A DNA stretch of 51,631 nt from Candidatus Harrisonbacteria bacterium (GTDB taxonomy: Bacteria; Patescibacteriota; Minisyncoccia; UBA6257; UBA11618): the NCBI GenBank assembly GCA_023244835.1, contig JAHFLN010000003.1, positions 1 to 51,631 of the forward strand, in the 5' to 3' direction. The notes below the pieces were generated by a model. It was not told where the DNA came from, made no database searches, and saw only the letters and a program-made list of their open reading frames with translations. Shown piece by piece: positions 36,882 to 46,978 of the stretch. Both the position numbers and the translations under genes were made by a program. How positions within the stretch are numbered: position 1 is the first letter of the stretch; each line of letters opens with the position of its first letter.

Positions 36882-37316
36882 ATGACCATAGCGCAGCTCG
36901 TAATGCGTATCAGGGAGAAGAAGAATTGGGCTCAGAACAGGGTGGCCGAAGAGGTTGGGGTTGATCGCTCAACCTTATCGAAGACGGTGAATAAGAAAGG
37001 GGGTAGTATTCCCTGGGAAATGAAGCTACTCACGTTCGCGTGCAGGGAGGGCTTTGTAGAGGAGGTTCTGCTGTTTTTGATGGGCGGAAAGAAATCGGAT
37101 AGAAAGGTCTCGACGCTCATGTGGGCTTCGGTCCTATTCTCGGATCTCGCGCCAGAAGAGCTGAAGGCTCTACGGGAGGTTGAAAGTGCTGCAGGGGGTA
37201 AGGAGCCTCTTCCTCCTGAAACGATAGAATTCGTCGTGAAGGCGCTTCGCGCGCAGTCTCGGCCGGCAATCTCGGGCGAGGGAGGAACGGGCAGAAAAGC
37301 CAATACCCTCCCATAA
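36882..37316 (+). CDS. HTH-containing DNA-binding-like protein (paralogue 1)
   Basis: KKNWAQNRVAEEVGVDRSTLSKTVNKKGGSIPWEMKLLTFACREGFVEEVLLFLMG. Confidence 0.7.
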   Translation: MTIAQLVMRIREKKNWAQNRVAEEVGVDRSTLSKTVNKKGGSIPWEMKLLTFACREGFVEEVLLFLMGGKKSDRKVSTLMWASVLFSDLAPEELKALREVESAAGGKEPLPPETIEFVVKALRAQSRPAISGEGGTGRKANTLP

Positions 37317-37349
37317 GGGGATAAGAAGGGGATGAAAAGCATCTATTGC

Positions 37350-37383
37350 GGCATTTTCCGATCGGAAAATGCCGTATTTTATT
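37350..37383 (+). terminator. Intrinsic terminator
   Basis: CGGCATTTTCCGATCGGAAAATGCCGTATTTTATT. Confidence 0.75.
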
Positions 37384-37466
37384 GACATAAATCATATTCA
37401 CGTGGCATGATATGCATGGTTTTAGGGTTAGATCATTTCTCATTTCCTTCGGGACGGGTTGGGTAT
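37383..37466 (+). promoter_or_regulatory. Promoter and leader, paralogue 2
   Basis: TTGACA...GTGGCATGATATGCATGGTTTTAGGGTTAGATCATT...TCCTTCGGGACGGG. Confidence 0.65.
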
Positions 37467-37937
37467 ATGACGCTTGAAGATCTGGTGTTGAATATTAGGA
37501 AGCATGGGGATTTGAACAAGACGGAGGTGGCAAAGGAGTTGGGTTTTTCCCGTGTCACGCTCTACAACAGGCTTAAGAAGCTGCGTCCGAGACTGCCGTT
37601 CGAAGTGAAGGTCCTCGTGCTCGCGTGCAAGAACGGGCTTATCATGGATGCGATCGCATTCTTACTTGGTCAGCAGGTAGCGCCGAAATTATCAAAGGAT
37701 TCGACGCTTATGCGGGCCGCTGCCTTCTTCCCCGATCTGTCGCCCGAGGAGCTTCGGGCAATTCGGGTTGTGGAGGATTCCCTAGGTGGCACGGAACCGC
37801 TTCCGATCGACATGGTGGAAGCCATTGTGAAGCGCATGCGAGGTCATATGGAACACCCGCCGGCGCTTCCGGTATCGGCGGATGGGTTGATTCAGTCAGG
37901 CGAGGTGGGTGCGGAAAAGACTGGTCTCCTTACATAG
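37467..37937 (+). CDS. HTH-containing DNA-binding-like protein (paralogue 2)
   Basis: LNKTEVAKELGFSRVTLYNRLKKLRPRLPFEVKVLVLACKNGLIMDAIAFLLGQQ...STLMRAAAFFPDLSPEELRAIRVVEDSLGGTEPLP aligns with the upstream ORF. Confidence 0.72.
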   Translation: MTLEDLVLNIRKHGDLNKTEVAKELGFSRVTLYNRLKKLRPRLPFEVKVLVLACKNGLIMDAIAFLLGQQVAPKLSKDSTLMRAAAFFPDLSPEELRAIRVVEDSLGGTEPLPIDMVEAIVKRMRGHMEHPPALPVSADGLIQSGEVGAEKTGLLT

Positions 37938-37962
37938 GGAAGGGGGATGACGGGGTAAAAGA

Positions 37963-37998
37963 TGCCGATAGGCGCAGGATGCGACCTATCGGTTTTTT
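37963..37998 (+). terminator. Intrinsic terminator
   Basis: CCGATAGGCGCAGGATGCGACCTATCGGTTTTTT. Confidence 0.75.
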
Positions 37999-39256
37999 AC
38001 TGGAACAGTTTCGCGTATTCCTCGTATCCTTCAGCGCCGAGATTTTCTTTTGGGATGAAGCGGAGCGCGGCCGAGTTCATGCAATAGTGTTTGCCGCCAC
38101 GGTCTGCGGGACCGTCATCGAACTTATGGCCGAGATGCGAACCTGCTAAGCGGCTTACGATCTCGGTACGGGGATAGAGGAGATAGTAGTCGGTTTTCTC
38201 TACGATATTTTCCGGCGCGAGAGGCTTTATAAAGCTCGGCCAGCCAGTGCCCGAGTCGAACTTATCCTTCGATGAGAAAAGAGGTTCGCCGGAGACAATA
38301 TCGACATATATACCATCGCGATATTCCTTGTCATATAGGTTGTCGAACGGCTTTTCCGTATCCGCTTCCTGCGTCACGGAGTATTGGAGCGGCGTGAGTT
38401 TCGCTTTAAGCTCGGCGAGAGAAGGTTTTATAAAGCACGGGCCGCAGAAGCCCTCGCGCGTTGGCTTGGGGCGGAGCGCCGTATAGCGTGCGGTTGCCTC
38501 CGCAGTCCAATAAGTCGCAAAGAAGGTCTCGCGGCCGCTGCCGCCGCGGTAGTACGAGTAGCGCACGGGATTTTTCGTATGATAGTCCTGATGGTAATCT
38601 TCGGCCACATAGAAGGGGCCGGCGGGGAGGATATCCGTTACGATAGCCTTATCGCTGAAGACATGGCTTGCGGTAAGGGCTTGTTTTGCGGCTTCGGCTT
38701 TCATTCGCTCGTCGTCAGTGCGGTAGAAAATCCCGCCCTTGTATGACGGGCCGCGATCGACGAATTGGCCGCCTGCGTCGGTAGGGTCGACGGCATGCTG
38801 GAAGAACCAGTCGAGGAGGCCGTCATAGGAAATAATTGCGGGGTCATAATGAACTTCGACCGATTCACGGTGGCCGGTTGTTTCGGACGAGACTTGTTGG
38901 TACGAGGGATTTTTTTCGATTCCTCCCGTATATCCCGAAATCACGGATATGACGCCGGGAGCCTTCTCAAAGTCGGCTTCGGTGCACCAGAAGCATCCGC
39001 CGGCGAAAGTAGCGACAGCTTCTCCATGCGGAGTATTCGCGGTGGTCGCAGGTTTCACGATCGGGGCGGCTTTCGTGGTTGGAAGAGTTTCGGGCGCGGG
39101 AGATGATTCCGGGGCTGGGGAGACTTCCTGTGCGAGGGGGGCTGATGCGGGCGAGAGTTCGGTGGGGTGCGAGCGCATGGCGCGGAAGCCGTAGACGCCC
39201 GAAGCGATGAGGAAGATAGCCGCAAAAGCGATCCCGAACTTCGCAGCTAAGCCCAT
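37997..39256 (-). CDS. msrAB: Membrane-anchored MsrA-MsrB fusion methionine sulfoxide reductase
   Basis: [31 protein letters not shown]...; [11 protein letters not shown]...[30 protein letters not shown]. Confidence 0.95.
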   Translation of the reverse strand: MGLAAKFGIAFAAIFLIASGVYGFRAMRSHPTELSPASAPLAQEVSPAPESSPAPETLPTTKAAPIVKPATTANTPHGEAVATFAGGCFWCTEADFEKAPGVISVISGYTGGIEKNPSYQQVSSETTGHRESVEVHYDPAIISYDGLLDWFFQHAVDPTDAGGQFVDRGPSYKGGIFYRTDDERMKAEAAKQALTASHVFSDKAIVTDILPAGPFYVAEDYHQDYHTKNPVRYSYYRGGSGRETFFATYWTAEATARYTALRPKPTREGFCGPCFIKPSLAELKAKLTPLQYSVTQEADTEKPFDNLYDKEYRDGIYVDIVSGEPLFSSKDKFDSGTGWPSFIKPLAPENIVEKTDYYLLYPRTEIVSRLAGSHLGHKFDDGPADRGGKHYCMNSAALRFIPKENLGAEGYEEYAKLFQ

Positions 39257-39615
39257 AGGGAAAGGAAGACACCGAGATAATGCACGACGACGTAGAGGAA
39301 GAAAATATAGCCGAGTACGCCAATAACAAGCGTGATTGCGATGAGGTTTATAATCTCGTTCTTCCGTCGCACGGCGTCGTCGATTGTGCAGATGCCCTTT
39401 TGCCGGCGGAGATATGCGACGAGGCTCACGGCGAGCAATATAAGCCCCACGGCGCGGAACGCCCATTTATAAGTTCCATAGAGCGTCGTTGCGAGCGATG
39501 CGCCGAAGGAGACGCTCGCGAGACCAAACGATACGAGAATTACAGGCGAGAGGCAGCAGAGCGAGGCGACGAAAACGGGGAACGCCGATAGTTTAAAGAT
39601 GTCTTTGATGCGCAT
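39247..39615 (-). CDS. MerT-like small membrane protein with vicinal Cys pair
   Basis: [61 protein letters not shown]. Confidence 0.65.
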   Translation of the reverse strand: MRIKDIFKLSAFPVFVASLCCLSPVILVSFGLASVSFGASLATTLYGTYKWAFRAVGLILLAVSLVAYLRRQKGICTIDDAVRRKNEIINLIAITLVIGVLGYIFFLYVVVHYLGVFLSLWA

Positions 39616-39639
39616 ATCCTAATAATAGGAGGTTTTACA

Positions 39640-39670
39640 AAAAAACGCACGGCATTTCTGCCGTGCGTTG
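39640..39670 (-). terminator. Intrinsic terminator (minus strand)
   Basis: Minus: AACGCACGGCAGAAATGCCGTGCGTTTTTTT. Confidence 0.75.
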
Positions 39671-39705
39671 AGATGGATTCCGTGATTTTTTTGAAGCGAA
39701 CGCGA

Positions 39706-39873
39706 TCATCGTGCGATTTTCTGCCTTGCTCGTTTGCGCTCTCTCACGCGATACGCCGCGGCCGCATCGCCATTCTTCGCCTTTCGGTTGTCGATGTGCC
39801 GTTTCGCCGTTTCTCGGATCTTATTCGGATCCTTATGGCGATTTTTCTTTCCAATGAACATGACGTTGGCCAT
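39706..39873 (-). CDS. 55-aa highly basic protein (absent from supplied ORF track)
   Basis: Hand translation: MANVMFIGKKNRHKDPNKIRETAKRHIDNRKAKNGDAAAAYRVRERKRARQKIAR; preceded by AGGAGAGGAGAG. Confidence 0.65.
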   Translation of the reverse strand: MANVMFIGKKNRHKDPNKIRETAKRHIDNRKAKNGDAAAAYRVRERKRARQKIAR

Positions 39874-39977
39874 AGCTCTCCTCTCCTGTGCGTGATGGAT
39901 CAGTCGATGGGAAACACCAGGTAAAAGAGTGCCATAATGCTTATTTCATAGCAATAACGCTAATTTTCTAGATATAT

Positions 39978-40012
39978 TTGACTTTTTATAAGGATATGTA
40001 GTATACTATATA
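39978..40012 (+). promoter_or_regulatory. csp promoter with palindromic TAGTATACTA
   Basis: TTGACT (39978-39983), TATACT (40002-40007), palindrome 39999-40008. Confidence 0.65.
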
Positions 40013-40068
40013 CGGAAGCGGGAAGTGTAGTCGGATTTCTAGGTTCTATATACAATCAACAGCAATCA

Positions 40069-40266
40069 ATGACAGGAAGCATAAAGACATTGACGGACAA
40101 GGGGTTCGGATTCATCACGTACGAAGGTGCGGCGAAGGATCTGTTCTTCCACTCCAATGACTTAAACGACGTGGCATTCGACGATCTTAAGACCGGCGAC
40201 ATGCTCTCGTTCGACATCGTCGAGGGAGACAAGGGTTTGAGCGCGAAGAATATTCACCGCGCATAA
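40069..40266 (+). CDS. Cold-shock domain protein
   Basis: MTGSIKTLTDKGFGFITYEGAAKDLFFHSNDLND. Confidence 0.95.
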   Translation: MTGSIKTLTDKGFGFITYEGAAKDLFFHSNDLNDVAFDDLKTGDMLSFDIVEGDKGLSAKNIHRA

Positions 40267-40287
40267 GCCATCCGTTAGGAAGGAAAA

Positions 40288-40318
40288 CGCCCCGTTTTAA
40301 AACGGGGCGTTTTTCGTT
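40288..40318 (+). terminator. Intrinsic terminator
   Basis: AACGCCCCGTTTTAAAACGGGGCGTTTTTC. Confidence 0.85.
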
Positions 40319-40390
40319 GTCAGTAGATGCGGATCGTGCTAGCATGGAAGCCTGTTTCGCATAGCACATTAGATAGAAGGGGGGTGTGTC

Positions 40391-40723
40391 ATGCGGCCGT
40401 TCATGTTTCTATGGAATATGGCATGTCTCGTCATCGTGGTATGCGCCATGCTTTTTCTGATTGCCGTCCATCTGTCATGCGTCGCATGCTGGCGCGTCCG
40501 CGAAAGCATTGCGCTCGCAGGGCTTGATACGGACGCGGCGAGCGCTCTCCTGCGGCTCTCGCGATTGCGGCGGCAACTGGATACCGAGCAGGGACAGTTC
40601 GATTGGCACTATCGGTGCCAGGTTGAACGGGGTATCGAGGAAGCGCGCACGGAAGCGCGTAGAAAGCGCGCGGATGGCGGATATGCGATACACCGCTTCC
40701 GCCTTTGGATGATGGGAGCATGA
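40391..40723 (+). CDS. Single-pass membrane hypothetical protein
   Basis: N-terminal TM (MACLVIVVCAMLFLIAVHLSC), charged C-terminus; followed by a terminator. Confidence 0.55.
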   Translation: MRPFMFLWNMACLVIVVCAMLFLIAVHLSCVACWRVRESIALAGLDTDAASALLRLSRLRRQLDTEQGQFDWHYRCQVERGIEEARTEARRKRADGGYAIHRFRLWMMGA

Positions 40724-40753
40724 ACGGACCGGCATGATGCCGTTTCTCCGTTC

Positions 40754-40785
40754 GGGCCCGGCGCGTCGCCGGGCCCTTTTTCTTG
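40754..40785 (+). terminator. Intrinsic terminator
   Basis: GGGCCCGGCGCGTCGCCGGGCCCTTTTTCTT. Confidence 0.85.
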
Positions 40786-40818
40786 CGTCGACGGGCACAG
40801 GCAGGATACGCTCTATGC

Positions 40819-41067
40819 ATGAAAACTCCATGGGGCGGAATGTGGAAGTTTATGTCGTTCCGGAACTTCTGGGCGAAGATTATATGGGTGCGAGGCAGGA
40901 CAAGCCTGCAGTCGCATGCGAACCGCACCGAATATCATTTCGGCTTCTACAAGGTGAAGCCGGGCGAGAAGCACCGCATGCAGCACGGCCTGTTCCTGGA
41001 GATCGCGACGGGTCGTCCGGAGGAGGCTGATATCGTTCGCTACGAAGATGACTATGGACGGGGATAG
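40819..41067 (+). CDS. Cupin, type II phosphomannose isomerase-like
   Basis: MKTPWGGMWKF...WAKIIWVRGRTSLQSHANRTEYHFGFYKVKPGEKHRMQHG...DIVRYEDDYGR. Confidence 0.75.
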   Translation: MKTPWGGMWKFMSFRNFWAKIIWVRGRTSLQSHANRTEYHFGFYKVKPGEKHRMQHGLFLEIATGRPEEADIVRYEDDYGRG

Positions 41068-41076
41068 GATGATGCT

Positions 41077-41463
41077 ATGAAAAACATACCCATAATCACA
41101 GTCTGTATTTTCGGAATACTCGTAATCGCAAGCTTCGGTATGTTCGTGGCGGAGCGGAGGTCTGCTGTTCCTGATGGAAAGTACGATGCGTTCGCGAAAT
41201 GTCTAGGGGAGAAGAAGGCAACGTTCTACGGCGCGTTTTGGTGTTCGCATTGTCAGGCGCAAAAGAAGGAATTCGGCTCGTCGGCGCGCCTCCTGCCCTA
41301 TGTCGAGTGCTCGACGCCCGACGGCAATGGCATCACGGCGGTGTGTAAGGAAAAGGGAATACAAGGATACCCGACGTGGGAGTTCGCGGATGGCACGCGT
41401 GAGACGGGCGAGCTTTCCCTTGAGCGTCTTGCGGAGAAGACCGGGTGTCTCTTGCCGTCATGA
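41077..41463 (+). CDS. Membrane-anchored thioredoxin-like protein
   Basis: KKATFYGAFWCSHCQAQKKEFGSSARLLPYVEC...GIQGYPTWEFADG. Confidence 0.88.
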   Translation: MKNIPIITVCIFGILVIASFGMFVAERRSAVPDGKYDAFAKCLGEKKATFYGAFWCSHCQAQKKEFGSSARLLPYVECSTPDGNGITAVCKEKGIQGYPTWEFADGTRETGELSLERLAEKTGCLLPS

Positions 41464-41999
41464 CGCCGGTCGTCGCTTCGGTAACCTATATCCTCGCAGC
41501 GCTGTCCGTGGCGCTTGATGTCGCGATCGTCATTGTTATTATTTCGATCATCCTGCGCCACGGCGCGGGGAAGCCTGTATTTCTCTTTATTGCGCGCCAT
41601 GGCGTATTGATTGCGTTTATAGCGGCTTTCGCGTCGCTTGGGGGAAGCCTGTTCTATTCGGAGTTCGCGGGGTTCGTACCCTGCACGCTCTGCTGGATTC
41701 AGCGGGTATGCATGTATCCGCAGATCGTCTTATTGGGGTTTACTCTCCGTCGGTATGATGCGAAGCTCGTGCTTTCTTCGCTTATTCTTTCGGGCTTAGG
41801 CGCGCTCGTCGCAGGATATAACCAGTATCTCCAATTCGGAGGCAATCCGCTTGTGCCCTGCGGCACGGGGCCGGGAACCGTTTCGTGCGCGCAACGCTTT
41901 TTCGTGGAGTTCGGGTATATGACGATCCCTATGATGTCTTTGACCGCCTTCGCTCTGATCGGCGTGGCGCTCGTTGCTGAAAGAATCCACAGGGGATAG
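41460..41999 (+). CDS. Disulfide bond formation protein DsbB/BdbC-like
   Basis: GFVPCTLCWIQRVCMYPQIVLLG; LVPCGTGPGTVSCAQRFFVEFGYMTIPMMSL; ATGA overlap with the Trx-like gene. Confidence 0.92.
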   Translation: MTPVVASVTYILAALSVALDVAIVIVIISIILRHGAGKPVFLFIARHGVLIAFIAAFASLGGSLFYSEFAGFVPCTLCWIQRVCMYPQIVLLGFTLRRYDAKLVLSSLILSGLGALVAGYNQYLQFGGNPLVPCGTGPGTVSCAQRFFVEFGYMTIPMMSLTAFALIGVALVAERIHRG

Positions 42000-42026
42000 T
42001 CGGAGGCGATGCGGTATGATTGATTC

Positions 42027-42818
42027 ATGGTCGCTCATGCCATGCATCGCCATCACGGTCCCGCGCTTCGCGCGCATGCGGCATTCACGCCGTTCTTTCT
42101 TCTTGTCGTCGCATTCGGGATATTCGGCATCGCATCCCTTTTCCCGTTCAGTCCCGCGCCAGTCGCGCCTCCCTCGTACATAGCGGCGGCGCTCGCCGCC
42201 ACGTTCATGCGGCTCATGGCGGCGTACATTGCCGCCGTCATATGCGCGGTTCCGCTCGCGATTCTCGCGACCCGGGGGGCGCTCATGGAAAAGATATTTC
42301 TGCCGGTGTTCGACATTCTCCAGTCGGTGCCCACGCTCGCGTTCTTCCCGCTCGTGATCGCGATTTTCCTGCAGTACGGCTTCGTGAACGGCGCGGCGGT
42401 ATTCATACTTTTCCTAAATATGTTGTGGAATATCGTGTTCAGTCTGATCGCCGGAATCGGCGCGGTGCCGCACGAGATATTCTCCGCCGCGCGGGTATTC
42501 AATATGCGGGGCGCGTTCTTCTTCAAGCGCGTACTTCTGCCCGCGATCCTGCCCGCGTTTGTCACGGGATCGCTCTTCGCGTGGGCGGAGGGGTGGAATG
42601 TGGTGATTATCGCGGAAGTTCTCCATACCTATATACCCGGCGGAACGTCGGCTAACGATCTTTTTGGGATCGGAAGCGTGCTCGCGAACGCGCCCGCGTC
42701 GGGATCGGGCGCGACCTTTATCGCCGCGATCCTGGGGCTTGTGGGGCTTATAGCGGTCTTGAATTTCGTCGTATGGCAAAGGCTATTGCATTATGCGGAA
42801 ACATACAGATTCGAATGA
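42027..42818 (+). CDS. ABC transporter permease (SsuC/TauC-type)
   Basis: FDILQSVPTLAFFPLVIAIFLQYGF...RVFNMRGAFFFKRVLLPAILPAFVTGSLFAWAEGWNVVIIAEVL. Confidence 0.88.
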   Translation: MVAHAMHRHHGPALRAHAAFTPFFLLVVAFGIFGIASLFPFSPAPVAPPSYIAAALAATFMRLMAAYIAAVICAVPLAILATRGALMEKIFLPVFDILQSVPTLAFFPLVIAIFLQYGFVNGAAVFILFLNMLWNIVFSLIAGIGAVPHEIFSAARVFNMRGAFFFKRVLLPAILPAFVTGSLFAWAEGWNVVIIAEVLHTYIPGGTSANDLFGIGSVLANAPASGSGATFIAAILGLVGLIAVLNFVVWQRLLHYAETYRFE

Positions 42819-43518
42819 TATAATCGCCTTCGAGGCGGTAAGTAAGGCATATGGCACGGGCGACGCGGCGCTCAAAGACGCTTCTTTGTCCGTCGAGCGC
42901 GGATCGTTCACGTGCATTATAGGCCCTTCAGGCGGAGGGAAATCGACGGCCTTGAAAATTATCGCGGGCCTCGAGGAGCCGACATCGGGCACGGTTATGA
43001 AACCCGACCATGTCTCGATGGTATTCCAGTCGGGCGCGCTCATGCCGTGGCTCACGGCAGGGGAGAATGCGGCGCTTCCGCTTGAGGCGCAGGGTATGGC
43101 GGCGGACAAGGCCGCACGCGAGGCGCGCAAGTGGCTTAGAATGTTGGGGCTCCGTGGGCTCGAAGGCAAGCTGCCGCGCGAGCTGTCGGGCGGGGAGAGG
43201 CAGAGGGTCGGCATCGCCCGTGCGCTCGCTGTGAATCCGGCCATGCTCCTTTTAGACGAGCCGTTCGCCGCGCTTGATCCGAAGACGACTGACGATCTGC
43301 ACCGGGATATCGTGGATATCTGGAAAGAGACCGGAAAGACGATCGTCATGGTGTCGCATTCGATCGAGGAGGCGGTCGCGCTTTCGACGCGCATACTCCT
43401 TATGAAAGATCATGTGGTTAGGAAAACATTCGATATCGACTTGCCGCATCCGCATCGTGCGCACGCGGTCGCATTTTCGCGCGAGGTCGCGCATATCAGG
43501 AAGGAATTTTTTAAATAA
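42793..43518 (+). CDS. ABC transporter ATP-binding protein (SsuB/TauB-type)
   Basis: IIGPSGGGKSTALKIIAGLEEP, LSGGERQRVGIARALAVNPAMLLLDEPFAALDP. Confidence 0.95.
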   Translation: MRKHTDSNDIIAFEAVSKAYGTGDAALKDASLSVERGSFTCIIGPSGGGKSTALKIIAGLEEPTSGTVMKPDHVSMVFQSGALMPWLTAGENAALPLEAQGMAADKAAREARKWLRMLGLRGLEGKLPRELSGGERQRVGIARALAVNPAMLLLDEPFAALDPKTTDDLHRDIVDIWKETGKTIVMVSHSIEEAVALSTRILLMKDHVVRKTFDIDLPHPHRAHAVAFSREVAHIRKEFFK

Positions 43519-43621
43519 AAAGAAGCGGCCGTTCATAGAGTTAAGCATATAACAGAGTAGGGTTTAAGGGTTATAATGCTTGGTAAACTGGGCTATATAT
43601 GGCATACTTAACTGTTTACTT

Positions 43622-45640
43622 ATGGCCGGAAAATTTAGGATACATTCGGATAATGCTCCCGCGGGTGACCAGCCCGGGGCTATTGCCGCGCTCGTAGAGG
43701 GTCTCGAAAAGGGCTTCGACCGGCAGACTCTTTTAGGCGTCACGGGCTCAGGAAAGACCTTTACGATCGCGAACGTGATCGAGAAGATACAGCGCCCCAC
43801 GCTCGTTATTGCGCATAACAAGACCCTAGCCGCCCAGCTCTGTAATGAGTTTCGGGAGCTGTTTCCCGACAACGCGGTGCACTACTTCGTATCGTATTAC
43901 GACTATTATCAGCCCGAGGCGTATATGCCCGGCTCGGATACCTATATCGCGAAAGAGGCAATGATAAACGACGAGATCGATAAATTACGCCATGCGGCGA
44001 CAACGGCGCTTTTGACGCGCAAGGACGTGATCGTCGTCGCCTCGGTCTCCTGTATCTACGGTCTCGGCGCCCCGGCCGAATATGCGGCAAATATTCTGCA
44101 TTTCAAAGTAGGCGAAGCGCTCGACCGCGCGGCGCTCTCCCGCAAGCTCATATCGCTCCACTTCACGCGCACCACCGCCGATCTTACACGCGGCACATTC
44201 CGACTGATCGGCGACCAGTGGGAGATTATGCCGCCCGACCGCGAGCTTATATATGTGATCGAGACGGAAAAAGGATTCATGCGGAAAATCTACGAAGTGA
44301 ATCCGGTCGAGGGATTCGTAGCAGGAAAGACACCGGAGGTTCACGAGGCGGTCATTGCCCCCGCGAAACATTATGTGACATCCGCCCCCGACCGCGCGCG
44401 GGCGATTGCGGCGATCCAGAAGGAGTTGAAAGTCCAGCTCGCCGTCTTCGAGAAGGAGAAGAAGTTTTTGGAGGCCGAGCGGCTCGAGCGTCGCACGAAT
44501 TTCGACATCGCGATGATGCGCGAGATCGGCTATTGCAACGGCATCGAGAACTATTCGCGCCATCTCTCCGGTCGTAATGCGGGCGCGCCGCCCGAGACAT
44601 TGCTCGATTATTTTCCCAAGGGGTTCCTGACCGTGATCGATGAGTCGCATGTGGCAGTGTCCCAGATCGGCGGCATGTATGCGGGCGACGCGGCGCGGAA
44701 GAAAACCCTCGTGGAATACGGTTTTCGCCTGCCGAGCGCGGCCGACAATCGGCCGCTCACCTTCGACGAATTTACAGAACGCGTGGGCCAAGTGATCTTC
44801 ACGTCGGCGACGCCGTCTGCACACGAATACGGGGTAAGCAAGCAGGTTGTCGAGCAGATCATTCGCCCTACAGGTCTCGTGGATCCGAAGACAACCGTAC
44901 TTCCCGCGCGCGGGCAGATAGAGGACCTGATTCCGCGCATGGACGAGCGGATTAAAAAGAAGGAGCGCGTATTGGTAACCACGCTCACAAAGAAGATGGC
45001 CGAGGACTTAAGCGCGTACCTCGAGGAGCGCGAATACAAGGCTGCATATCTGCATAGTGACGTGAAGACCCTGGAGCGCGTGCGGATTTTAACCGATCTC
45101 CGGAAGGGCGTATATGATATCCTGGTCGGCGTGAACCTCCTGCGTGAGGGGCTCGACCTGCCGGAGGTATCGCTCGTCGCGATTCTCGATGCGGATAAGG
45201 AAGGATTCTTGCGGAGCGAGACATCCCTCATACAAACCATCGGCCGCGCCGCACGGCACGTGAACGGCGAAGTGCTTCTCTATGCGGATATGATGACAGG
45301 CTCCTTGACGAAGGCGCTTTCGGAAACCAAGCGCCGCAGGGATCGCCAGCTCGCGTATAATAAGGAGCACGGCATAACGCCGCGCACAGTCGTGCGGGCC
45401 ATAAAGGATATTATGCCTGCCTCCGCCATAGCCTCGCTCGAAGCCGCGCCGATCATCGGATCGAAGGAGGGGCTTGCGAAGTTCATAAAAGCGAAAGAAA
45501 GGGAGATGCGCGAGGCGGCGGGCGAACTGAATTTCGAGCTCGCGACGCTTCTGCGGGAAGAGATCAAGGAATTGAAGAGGGAGTTGGAGAAGGCCGAGGC
45601 CTCGCTTCCCGCAAAAGGAAAAAAATCTAAAAAAACATGA
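43622..45640 (+). CDS. uvrB: Excinuclease ABC subunit B
   Basis: TLLGVTGSGKTFTIANVIEKIQRPTLVIAHNKTLAAQLCNEFRELFPDNAVHYFVSYYDYYQPEAY; C-terminal UVR motif. Confidence 0.98.
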   Translation: MAGKFRIHSDNAPAGDQPGAIAALVEGLEKGFDRQTLLGVTGSGKTFTIANVIEKIQRPTLVIAHNKTLAAQLCNEFRELFPDNAVHYFVSYYDYYQPEAYMPGSDTYIAKEAMINDEIDKLRHAATTALLTRKDVIVVASVSCIYGLGAPAEYAANILHFKVGEALDRAALSRKLISLHFTRTTADLTRGTFRLIGDQWEIMPPDRELIYVIETEKGFMRKIYEVNPVEGFVAGKTPEVHEAVIAPAKHYVTSAPDRARAIAAIQKELKVQLAVFEKEKKFLEAERLERRTNFDIAMMREIGYCNGIENYSRHLSGRNAGAPPETLLDYFPKGFLTVIDESHVAVSQIGGMYAGDAARKKTLVEYGFRLPSAADNRPLTFDEFTERVGQVIFTSATPSAHEYGVSKQVVEQIIRPTGLVDPKTTVLPARGQIEDLIPRMDERIKKKERVLVTTLTKKMAEDLSAYLEEREYKAAYLHSDVKTLERVRILTDLRKGVYDILVGVNLLREGLDLPEVSLVAILDADKEGFLRSETSLIQTIGRAARHVNGEVLLYADMMTGSLTKALSETKRRRDRQLAYNKEHGITPRTVVRAIKDIMPASAIASLEAAPIIGSKEGLAKFIKAKEREMREAAGELNFELATLLREEIKELKRELEKAEASLPAKGKKSKKT

Positions 45641-45757
45641 ATCCCGTTAGAAATAATCCGATTGTTTTCGGAAATGGAATTGGGTATTATAGCCTATCTA
45701 TGGATCGGGATATTTATAATGCGGCACGGCCGTCTATGACGGCCTATTTCTAACGGG

Positions 45758-45759
<2 letters not shown>
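45641..45759 (+). repeat. Intercistronic element bounded by perfect 15-bp inverted repeat
   Basis: ATCCCGTTAGAAATA (45641-45655) and TATTTCTAACGGGAT (45745-45759); inner GGCCGTC-TAT-GACGGCC hairpin (45728-45744). Confidence 0.9.
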
Positions 45760-46972
<1,213 letters not shown>

Positions 46973-46978
46973 CGGCTC

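Noticed and set aside
43985-44824. 279-aa minus-strand ORF opposite uvrB
   Set aside because: Antisense shadow of a highly conserved coding gene; composition typical of GC-rich antisense frames.
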